From Candidatus Hydrogenedentota bacterium (GTDB lineage Bacteria > Hydrogenedentota > Hydrogenedentia > Hydrogenedentales > JAGMZX01): a stretch of 5,776 bases of DNA. Location of the stretch: positions 1 through 5,776 of the forward strand of contig JAKQEQ010000016.1 of NCBI GenBank assembly GCA_029556545.1. Reading direction: 5' to 3'. The position numbers and the translations under genes were made by a program. A model generated the notes under the pieces. The model was not told where the DNA came from. It saw only the letters and a program-made list of their open reading frames with translations, and made no database searches. Below, piece after piece: positions 1 through 5,309 of the stretch; positions within the stretch are counted from its first letter, which is position 1; every line of letters starts with the position of its first letter.

Positions 1-201
1 GTAGCGCGGCTCGTCCGCCTGAGTGTGGACGCCCTCGCCCGCCGCCGAGCCCAGACCGGCCCGAGCCGTCATCGGCTCGATGTAGGCCGCTAGAGTAGTC
101 GAGGTCGTAGCCCACGCGGGCCCGTACGATGACGGCGTGTCCGCCTTGTAGAGCGCCACCGTCTCCGGCAGCAGGTCATCCATCAGCGCCGGGATCGCCA
201 T
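1..201 (-). CDS. Probable phage head-closure / head-tail joining protein, N-terminal part
   Basis: This gene is cut by the left window edge; only its first 67 residues are visible, beginning MAIPALMDDLLPETVALYKA, with no stop. The start chosen (ATG at 201-199) shares a base with the stop of the connector gene (TGATG), which fits translational coupling; a G-rich GGGGGAG stretch lies about 10 bases upstream. A second in-frame ATG at 183-181 is possible. The 'LLPETVALYKADTPSSYG' opening, with a beta-strand-like start and a polar loop, resembles small phage proteins of the head-closure/adaptor type (SPP1 gp16 or HK97 gp7-like). In siphophage head modules such a protein normally follows the gp6/gp15 connector, and it does so here. 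The gene is very likely real. The functional call rests mainly on position and is moderate to weak; another minor capsid or tail-completion protein is possible. Confidence 0.6.
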   Translation of the reverse strand, partial: MAIPALMDDLLPETVALYKADTPSSYGPAWATTSTTLAAYIEPMTARAGLGSAAGEGVHTQADEPRY

Positions 202-596
202 CAGAACGAACTCTCCCCCGGTATGCTCGTGCCCGCCTGCGCCACGCCCCGGTACAGCAGGCCCGCCTTCATCAGGGCGAAGCGGACCCGCGCCGTGGTC
301 CGCGCGTCTATCGGCACCGTCGAGGCGCCGGGTTGATTGACCGTCAGCTTGCCGATGGTGTAGCTCGCCACAGTCGCCGCCGTGTCCGCCGCGTTGCGTA
401 TCCAGTACTCGCACAGAGCACACGCCGCCGCCTTTGTTGCCGAGACGTGCGTAGCCTCCGTGGTGTCAACGCGGTTCAGCGTCAGGTAATCAACCTCCTC
501 AGACGCCCGCGCCAGCAGCCTGTCAACGTCCTCTGGCAGGTCGTCCTGCGAGATGGCGAGATACTCCGCCAGGTCGGCAGATGTCGCGTAGCTCAT
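201..596 (-). CDS. Phage head-tail connector protein, gp6/gp15-like
   Basis: A 131-residue, mostly helical protein. The N-terminal pattern (SYATSADLAEYL, then LPEDVDRLLARASEEVDYLT, then a helix KAAACALCEYWIRN at about 74-87) is typical of the HK97 gp6 / SPP1 gp15 head-tail connector family, and 131 residues is a usual length. These proteins form a ring under the portal vertex, gated by helices, onto which head-closure proteins dock. The C-terminal stretch with IGKLTVNQP followed by an Arg-rich helix is also usual for the family. The ATG start at 596-594 forms an ATGA overlap with the stop of the large upstream gene, and GAGGAG stands 7 bases before it, so the start is well supported. A probable head-closure gene follows with a one-base overlap. 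The family assignment comes from sequence pattern and gene order and is fairly confident. Confidence 0.78.
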   Translation of the reverse strand: MSYATSADLAEYLAISQDDLPEDVDRLLARASEEVDYLTLNRVDTTEATHVSATKAAACALCEYWIRNAADTAATVASYTIGKLTVNQPGASTVPIDARTTARVRFALMKAGLLYRGVAQAGTSIPGESSF

Positions 597-3082
597 GTCT
601 GGCTCCTCAGCAATCTCGCCAGCCGCGCCCGTTCGCGCGCGCTAAACCTATAGACTCCAGCATCAGCCTTGAACGGGTTGACGCCCAACTCTAGCTGCAC
701 GCCGTCCGCCTGATTCCGCCGAATCCACGCTCCGAACAGCCGTGCATCCTGCCAGATGGTGCTGGCATAGGCGGACGTGCTGTCTGTGAGCGTCAGACCA
801 CCGCCGCCGTTGATGAAATCGCCGCTGACCGCTCGCGTCGCAGCAAAGGCCGCCAGCATCGTGTTCCGCATGTGCTGGCGTTCGAGGTCGACTCCCCGCG
901 TCTTGTTGTAGAGGTCGTTAGTCCTCACGCTGTCGCAGTGCTCGAAGAGGCTCAGGTTCGTTGACTGCACAAGGCAGGACGGTTTGCCTGCCTTGATCGC
1001 GGCGATGAAGTCGTTCACATACTCGATGTAGATTGTCCCCGGCTCGCGGGCCTCGCTCCAGTCCAGGCCGGAGATCCAGTAGTTCGGCGAAGAGTAGAGC
1101 GCCCACGACCCGCTCAAAACGGACGGGTCTTTCGCGGTAGAGACAGCCCAGTCCGTTTCGTTGTCGGGCGGCGCGTCGCCGCCCGTCTTACCCGCCGCCG
1201 TCACGTACACAACGCCCTGATACACGCAGAATGCACCCGCGCCGTAGGCCGTCTCGGCGCTCCACTCTGTCAGCGGCGATACCGAGCCGCTGGCGGCATA
1301 AATCTGCCCGTCCACCGGACTCCAGACCCTGTCGCCGCTGGCATACGTCCCGTACGGACTCCACCGGCCGCTCCTCGGGTCGGGGTTCGACAGCAGCGTT
1401 GCGAGCGTGGCCGTGAAGTCCAGCTTGACCTCGTCAATGTCCAGCTCGCCGACGAGCTGCGTGATCCGCGCCAGTGTCAGGTTGTAGAGATCACCCGGAC
1501 TGGCCGGGCCGCTGGCGTATGTTTTGTCAGGGACGTAATAATACCGCCCTGCCGTGTCGTCCGAGGGGATGCTGAAGTGCTGCGGCGTGCTCGTCGCGGG
1601 ATTGCGCAGATAGTCGCCATCGTAGTCCTCGAACAAGGCCGAGTCACTCGACACGCAGAGCGTCAGGTAGAGCTGCACCAGGCTCCCGCTGGCGTGCCAG
1701 CGGTCCACCGCAGCCCTGAACGCGGCCAGCATCTCCGCCTGCGTTGCGCCCTCGGCCAGCCCGAGGAAATCCTTGTGATACGTCCAGTCGCCAGCCTCTC
1801 CGCGCCCGGTCGCCGTCTTCGCGCCTCTCCAGCCCTCGTCAATGGCCACCCAGCGCGGATTGACGCCAGCGGCCTTCGTCGTCGCGAGGTCGGTGTCAAT
1901 CTTCGCGATGGTCGGCGTCCAGGTGTCCTCGATCCAGGTGGACTGCTTCAACTCCAGCGCCCGCGCAGGCGTGTCCGGCTCGTAGAGCGTCCCCGCGACG
2001 CGCGCGGCGGAGACAATGCCCGTAGCCGCTTCCTCGATGGTGTCGCCAAAACTCCACGCGAAACGCGGAAGCGTCACCGTGTCGCCAGGAGCAAACTCGC
2101 CCGTCCCATGCAGCCACCTGCACTGCGTCCCGCTCGCCACCGTAGGTGTCACGGTCCCGCCGAACTGAATCGAAGCCGCGTCGTAGTCCAGCGCGCCCTC
2201 GCCCAGATAGCTGACAGCCGCGTTCCCGGCCACCTCGAGCAGCATCAGGTGCGACTGCACGGGCGCGCCGCTCGTGCTTCCGACCGCCGCCCAGTCGCGC
2301 GTGTTCGTGTGATAACGGCGCGTGTAGTAGCCGGGCGATACGAGCGCCGACGGCATCCCGACCCGGCTGAAGCCGGGGAATGTTTTCGGGGTTCCGGCCA
2401 CGTCGGTGATGTTCTTCAGCGTCTCCGTGAAATACAGCCACTTGCCAGAGTCAGGGATGTAAAAATCGAACAGGAACTGCTGGACTTTGCTCCCCGCCGT
2501 GTTGTGGGAGCAGGCGAAGGAAAACGTGTTGCCGCTGATGGTAGGCGTCGCCTCAACCTGAAACAAGCCAGATGACACCGCCCACGCTGTCTGCGCGGAC
2601 GTCTGTTTGGCGTGAGCGTTGAAACCCGAATCCAGCCCTTGGGCGATACCCAGCCCCAGCCGGTCGTACCGCAGGATGTTCCAGTCACTGTCCCGCACCC
2701 AGAGCCACCAGCCGAGCGTGCTGTTCGCGCCAGTGCCAGTCCACACGCCCTGCACGACCGACACATGCAGGTCGGCGGATTTCGCCGTCTGTATGATGCC
2801 CGTGCGCGGGGTCAGGACGGCATCAGCGCCCGCGCCGCCGCCAATCGCCGTCACAGTGCAGTCCGCGTCGTTAGCGTAAGCGAAGCCGGGGTCCTTGATG
2901 TGGACTGCCAGGATAGCGCCGGTCGTCGGGTTGGTCTCGATGTAGCCTGTCGCAGGCCGCTTGCCCGTGCCAGACGCAGGCGTCGAGAACGTGACGGCCG
3001 AGCCGTTGACGTAGCCCGCGCCCGCCGTCGTTACGACGACCGAGTGACAGCCCTTGTTGTGAGTCTCTAGCGTTAGCGCCAT
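593..3082 (-). CDS. Putative virion-associated GH36-like glycoside hydrolase / adhesin with internal carbohydrate-binding-like modules
   Basis: 829 residues. Residues about 16-92 hold two degenerate GxGY-type repeats (TTAGAGY, DPGFAYA) ending in Gly/Ala-rich turns, as found in many phage tail and fibre proteins. Residues about 100-375 look beta-rich, in the place of the N-terminal beta-domain of GH36 enzymes. A barrel-like region follows (about 380-760): WVAIDEGW at 411-418 with GDWTYHKDF at 431-439 matches the GH36 'DDGW...GDW' signature; SSDSALFEDYDGDYL at 478-492 matches the 'PDSELY..HPDW' strand; EVKLDF at 551-556 matches K-x-D, making Asp555 the candidate nucleophile; SVRTNDLY at 718-725 makes Asp723 the candidate acid/base. 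Two aromatic modules interrupt the barrel (about 572-648). The gene starts 4 bases after the previous stop, with a weak GGCGAG. Family knowledge suggests alpha-galactosidase-like activity; substrate and virion location are inferred. A non-catalytic receptor-binding role is the main alternative. Confidence 0.72.
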   Translation of the reverse strand: MALTLETHNKGCHSVVVTTAGAGYVNGSAVTFSTPASGTGKRPATGYIETNPTTGAILAVHIKDPGFAYANDADCTVTAIGGGAGADAVLTPRTGIIQTAKSADLHVSVVQGVWTGTGANSTLGWWLWVRDSDWNILRYDRLGLGIAQGLDSGFNAHAKQTSAQTAWAVSSGLFQVEATPTISGNTFSFACSHNTAGSKVQQFLFDFYIPDSGKWLYFTETLKNITDVAGTPKTFPGFSRVGMPSALVSPGYYTRRYHTNTRDWAAVGSTSGAPVQSHLMLLEVAGNAAVSYLGEGALDYDAASIQFGGTVTPTVASGTQCRWLHGTGEFAPGDTVTLPRFAWSFGDTIEEAATGIVSAARVAGTLYEPDTPARALELKQSTWIEDTWTPTIAKIDTDLATTKAAGVNPRWVAIDEGWRGAKTATGRGEAGDWTYHKDFLGLAEGATQAEMLAAFRAAVDRWHASGSLVQLYLTLCVSSDSALFEDYDGDYLRNPATSTPQHFSIPSDDTAGRYYYVPDKTYASGPASPGDLYNLTLARITQLVGELDIDEVKLDFTATLATLLSNPDPRSGRWSPYGTYASGDRVWSPVDGQIYAASGSVSPLTEWSAETAYGAGAFCVYQGVVYVTAAGKTGGDAPPDNETDWAVSTAKDPSVLSGSWALYSSPNYWISGLDWSEAREPGTIYIEYVNDFIAAIKAGKPSCLVQSTNLSLFEHCDSVRTNDLYNKTRGVDLERQHMRNTMLAAFAATRAVSGDFINGGGGLTLTDSTSAYASTIWQDARLFGAWIRRNQADGVQLELGVNPFKADAGVYRFSARERARLARLLRSQT
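604..609 (-). promoter_or_regulatory. Shine-Dalgarno site of the connector gene
   Basis: GAGGAG on the minus strand, 7 bases before the ATG at 596-594 and inside the 3' end of the upstream 829-codon gene. It supports independent initiation at this start in addition to coupling through the ATGA overlap. Confidence 0.6.
803..1945 (-). other. GH36 / clan GH-D-like catalytic barrel within the 829-residue protein
   Basis: Residues about 380-760 carry, in the right order, the recognisable GH36 motifs: the D-E-G-W loop (Asp415, Trp418), GDW (431-433), the 'DSxLF' strand (480-484), the K-x-D nucleophile strand (Lys553, Asp555) and a late R-T-N-D (Asp723) in the acid/base position. The classical GH36 CxSGGGRxD motif is not seen; QSTNLSLFEHCDS (706-718) stands in its place, so this is a divergent member. 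Confidence 0.6.
1139..1369 (-). repeat. Two tandem CBM5/12-like modules inserted in the barrel
   Basis: Residues about 572-648 hold two successive units with the pattern Tyr...Gly-Asp/Ala...Val...Gly-x-x-Tyr...Pro...Trp. Unit one has YASGDRVWSPVDGQIYAA and ends in PLTEW. Unit two has YGAGAFCVYQGVVYVTAA and ends in NETDW. This resembles the aromatic chitin/cellulose-binding CBM5/12 fold that recurs in phage fibres. It lies between the candidate nucleophile Asp555 and the candidate acid/base Asp723, as a loop insertion. Confidence 0.55.
2807..3037 (-). repeat. Degenerate GxGY-type beta repeats at the N-terminus of the 829-residue protein
   Basis: Residues about 16-92 contain VVVTTAGAGYVNGSAVTFST and later VHIKDPGFAYANDADCTVTA, each followed by a Gly/Ala-rich turn (SGTGKRPATG, GGGAGADAV). 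This is the repeat style 'GxGYxxxPxVtfs...GGGxxAxA' common in phage tail and fibre proteins. It probably forms a small beta-domain that joins the protein to the virion; that role is inference. Confidence 0.5.
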
Positions 3083-3086
3083 GTGT

Positions 3087-3527
3087 TTAGCTCGCCGAGT
3101 TCCCCAGCGCGATCACGTACAAACTGCAGTCCGCGTCAGAGCCGCGTATGCAGGACACCTGTCCGCCACCCGATACCACCGCCTGCGGCGTCGAATGCAC
3201 GTCCACAGTCACTGTCGCTCCGGGAGCGATGATGATGCCATCGCCGACAGCAGGCGCGGTAGGGACTACGGCAGTCCCGTTGACCTTCACCCAGGCATAT
3301 TTGCCTGCCGTGGTCGTGGCGTTGAAAATGATGAGGCGCTCGGCCACCAGTTCGAGGTTGGCCGCCGTCGCCGAGGACCCGGCCGTCAGCAGGCAGGACT
3401 TCGCCATCAGGTAGCCCTGCTGCTGGGTTTCCTGCAGCCCCAGGGTGTCATTCGCGCCGACAGACTCGAGGAAATCGCCCCTGGCCTCCGCGCTCGGGTA
3501 GTCGATCATGTTGATCGTCGTTGTCAT
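3087..3527 (-). CDS. Small beta-rich protein, probable phage structural protein of unknown function
   Basis: 146 residues, not recognised as a named family. There is no signal peptide or membrane segment. The first 45 residues are polar, with a possible helix and a QETQQQG run. The rest alternates strands and Gly/Ala/Thr/Val-rich turns: LVAERLIIFNATT, YAWVKVNGTAVVP, GDGIIIAPGATVTVDVHST, then VSGGGQVSCIRGSDADCSLYV near the C-terminus. The strand pattern would suit a beta-sandwich decoration, fibre-tip or baseplate-type protein. Two cysteines (CIRGSDADC) could be close in space. The start is firm: AAGGAGG lies 7 bases upstream, and the ATG overlaps the stop of the 63-codon gene as ATGA. The strong ribosome-binding site suggests high expression, as expected of a virion component. 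It ends 4 bases before the 829-codon gene, so a joint role with it is plausible but not shown. Confidence 0.72.
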   Translation of the reverse strand: MTTTINMIDYPSAEARGDFLESVGANDTLGLQETQQQGYLMAKSCLLTAGSSATAANLELVAERLIIFNATTTAGKYAWVKVNGTAVVPTAPAVGDGIIIAPGATVTVDVHSTPQAVVSGGGQVSCIRGSDADCSLYVIALGNSAS

Positions 3528-3715
3528 TTGCGGGCCTCCTTAGTCTTGCGCTGCTTGGGCGCAGGATTGCTCGGCGATGTCTGCGAGGTCGTAGCCGCTG
3601 TCTCCACCGCCGCCGCCTCGACCGTTGCCGTTACCGCTGCCTCCGGCTGTGTCAGAAACTGCGGGCTCGGCCGCAGTTTCTCGCCGCCCAGCCTGGTAAA
3701 GTTCCGTGTCCCCAT
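3524..3715 (-). CDS. Small basic-tailed protein overlapping the glycosyltransferase 3' end, unknown function
   Basis: 63 residues from MGTRNFTRLGGEKLRPS through an Ala/Glu/Thr/Val-rich middle to the basic end PAPKQRKTKEARK. For 176 bases it is read in another frame of DNA that also encodes the glycosyltransferase tail. Three things suggest it is real. GGAGGT stands 11 bases before the ATG. Its TGA makes an ATGA overlap with the strong 146-codon gene, as at other junctions here. Its third-position GC (about 76%) beats the glycosyltransferase frame over the same bases (about 62%), where that frame turns into a Gly/Asn-rich low-complexity tail. No family is recognised. Small proteins with Lys/Arg tails often lie between capsid and connector genes in phages, which is a weak hint only. 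The alternatives are a shadow frame, or the true C-terminus of the glycosyltransferase after a frameshift. Confidence 0.55.
   Translation of the reverse strand: MGTRNFTRLGGEKLRPSPQFLTQPEAAVTATVEAAAVETAATTSQTSPSNPAPKQRKTKEARK
3535..3541 (-). promoter_or_regulatory. Strong Shine-Dalgarno site of the 146-codon gene
   Basis: AAGGAGG on the minus strand, 7 bases before the ATG at 3527-3525. It is the best ribosome-binding site in the window. It overlaps the TAA stop of the glycosyltransferase gene (3542-3540) and the last codons of the 63-codon gene. Confidence 0.8.
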
Positions 3716-5309
3716 GATGTTTCAATACCTCCGCTATAACGTCTGCCGCCTCCGGCAGGTAATCGCTCCACGGCCCGAGCGGCGCCCCGTTGGCGTGGCT
3801 GCCGTAGTACTCGCACGGCTGCCGGTTGACCTCGGGCAGCGTCAACTTCTTATACAGCGCCGACGCACGCCAGTACGGGTTGCCGTGCCGCACGGGCAAA
3901 ATCAAATCAGGATGCCGCACCGACGGGATAAGCACGATGCCGTTCTCAAACGCGCCAGCCACATGCACCGGTGATGAGTCGTTTGTCACCAGCACCGGGC
4001 AGCGCTTCACCAGCGCGAACATGCCGCCCATCGTTGTTCTATCCCGCAGGTCCAGGCCGTTCGCCGGGCACTCGACGGGCAGCACTCCGTGGATGCCGCC
4101 GTTCAGCCCACAGAGCACGATCGGGACCGTCTCCGCAATGCCATCTATGACGGCCTGCCACCAGTCGACGGGGAACGTGCGGCTCTCCCACGTCCTGCCT
4201 GGGTGTATCAGCACGGCCTCGTTCAGCGGGAATCCGTTCGCGAGGCCGTCAATCTCCGCCTCGTCGCCGTCCGAGACCGTCAGCCGGATCTGTTTGTCCG
4301 CCGTCGGCAACTGCATGTGCAGCAGCCCGATCGAGGCGAAATCCGTGCCGTTGCTGCCAACGTGTGTCAGAAAGCTGAATATCTTCGCTGTCGCGTCCGC
4401 CGGGACGGTCGCCGCGTGGAACGCAGGCTCCGCCCCGAAGGGACTCTCCGGCCCGAAACTCAACATCGCGTCCGGGTAGGTGCCCTGAAACACGCGCGGC
4501 CAGGGCGTTGTCACCCGCACGTCGTCGCCGGGGAATATCTCCTGCATCGCATACCGCAGAACCGGCTCGGCATCGATCACGTCCCCGAGCCCGCCGCCGA
4601 GGTCGAGCCAGACCCGCCGCCTGATCTTGTAGTCCGGCGCCAGCTCGCGCCAGTTCTCGACCAGCGCCGCCGCGTAGTCCCTCGCCTGCGCCGGGTGTAT
4701 CCCCGCGAAGTGCGCGATCTTGCCCGCCTCCATCGGCAGTCCGGTCGCGTGCTGCATACTCGGCATGTAGTTGAGTTCGTAGCGCAGGTCGTGCCACTCC
4801 GTGCTATGCACCGCCGCCGCGACGTTCAAATACGTCTGCTCAAACATCAACTCGTTTGCAAAGTTGAAGTCGCCGCCGGGCGGCTTGAACAGGTGCCGAT
4901 GTTTGCGCGACAGCACCATCACGCCCGTGTTCCAGTAGCGACCATCCCAGCCCATGTCGCCCTTCACGTAACGCTGGAACCCCTGCCGCATCACCTCCGT
5001 GCGCGGCATAAACAGCCCCTCGTTGAATGCGCCGACGGTGTTCTCCGGCACGATCTCGAACAGGTCCGGGCAATCCGGCCTCAACACGCAGTCAGTGTCC
5101 AGGTAGATCACCCGGTCATACTCCCGGCCGAGGATGTCGTAGAGCTGGAGCTTCTCCCAGTGCGGCCCCCAGCGCTCGCCCGATGGCGATGTGATGGCCC
5201 CGAAGTCCGCGCCGACCCGCTTGGCATACTCCTGCATCAGCGGATGCGTCACCTGCGCCAGCGACTGCCAGGCGTCGCCGATCGCGATGGTCAGCACCAG
5301 GCGCTTCAT
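3540..5309 (-). CDS. Two-domain glycosyltransferase, GT8-like plus GT9-like fusion
   Basis: 589 residues from the start used here (ATG at 5309-5307, MKRLVLTIAIGD). This start makes an ATGA overlap with the methyltransferase stop and begins on the first strand of the fold; the frame stays open further upstream, but only as out-of-frame methyltransferase sequence. Residues 1-205 look like a GT8/glycogenin-type GT-A domain: VIYLDTDCVL with the metal-binding DTD at 71-73, WNTGVMVLS at 126-134, and HFAGIHP at 200-206 resembling the HxxGxxKP end motif. Residues about 232-530 look like GT9 (heptosyltransferase, GT-B): LGGGLGDVIDAEPVL, VLIHPGRTWESRTFP at 366-380 and LVTNDSSPVHVAGAF at 440-454. Such enzymes transfer sugars from nucleotide donors. 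Having both suggests two successive transfers onto one acceptor, perhaps a virion protein or surface glycan. The Gly/Asn-rich tail after about 540 overlaps another reading frame and may be a by-product of it. Confidence 0.85.
   Translation of the reverse strand: MKRLVLTIAIGDAWQSLAQVTHPLMQEYAKRVGADFGAITSPSGERWGPHWEKLQLYDILGREYDRVIYLDTDCVLRPDCPDLFEIVPENTVGAFNEGLFMPRTEVMRQGFQRYVKGDMGWDGRYWNTGVMVLSRKHRHLFKPPGGDFNFANELMFEQTYLNVAAAVHSTEWHDLRYELNYMPSMQHATGLPMEAGKIAHFAGIHPAQARDYAAALVENWRELAPDYKIRRRVWLDLGGGLGDVIDAEPVLRYAMQEIFPGDDVRVTTPWPRVFQGTYPDAMLSFGPESPFGAEPAFHAATVPADATAKIFSFLTHVGSNGTDFASIGLLHMQLPTADKQIRLTVSDGDEAEIDGLANGFPLNEAVLIHPGRTWESRTFPVDWWQAVIDGIAETVPIVLCGLNGGIHGVLPVECPANGLDLRDRTTMGGMFALVKRCPVLVTNDSSPVHVAGAFENGIVLIPSVRHPDLILPVRHGNPYWRASALYKKLTLPEVNRQPCEYYGSHANGAPLGPWSDYLPEAADVIAEVLKHHGDTELYQAGRRETAAEPAVSDTAGGSGNGNGRGGGGGDSGYDLADIAEQSCAQAAQD
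3654..3681 (-). repeat. Perfect 11-bp inverted repeat with 6-base loop
   Basis: The arms AGAAACTGCGG and CCGCAGTTTCT (3654-3664 and 3671-3681) are exact reverse complements around a 6-base loop. No T-run follows on either strand, so it is not a usual Rho-independent terminator. It lies inside the region read in two frames, about 32 bases after the 63-codon start, and could fold in the mRNA to affect translation or decay. Confidence 0.6.
3727..3732 (-). promoter_or_regulatory. Possible Shine-Dalgarno site of the 63-codon gene
   Basis: GGAGGT on the minus strand, 11 bases before the ATG at 3715-3713. The spacing is on the long side but workable. It lies within glycosyltransferase codons, so it could be chance. 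Confidence 0.45.

Noticed and set aside
1577-2575. A 332-codon open frame on the plus strand opposite the 829-residue protein
   Set aside because: It is Arg-rich antisense composition without motifs, while the minus strand shows ordered glycosidase motifs. It is a shadow of GC-rich codons.
3654-3681. Reading the inverted repeat as a Rho-independent terminator
   Set aside because: No T-run follows the stem on either strand, and it would cut transcription just before the best translation start in the window.
3696-3701. CTTTAC as a programmed +1 frameshift site joining the glycosyltransferase to the 63-codon frame
   Set aside because: CTTT can slip in RF2-type sites, but the in-frame stop codon and upstream Shine-Dalgarno-like spur that drive such shifts are missing, so it is kept only as an alternative to independent initiation.
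3081-3974. A 297-codon plus-strand open frame spanning three minus-strand genes
   Set aside because: It crosses gene borders that are well supported on the other strand, and its composition is Arg/Val/Ala-rich without a fold signature.
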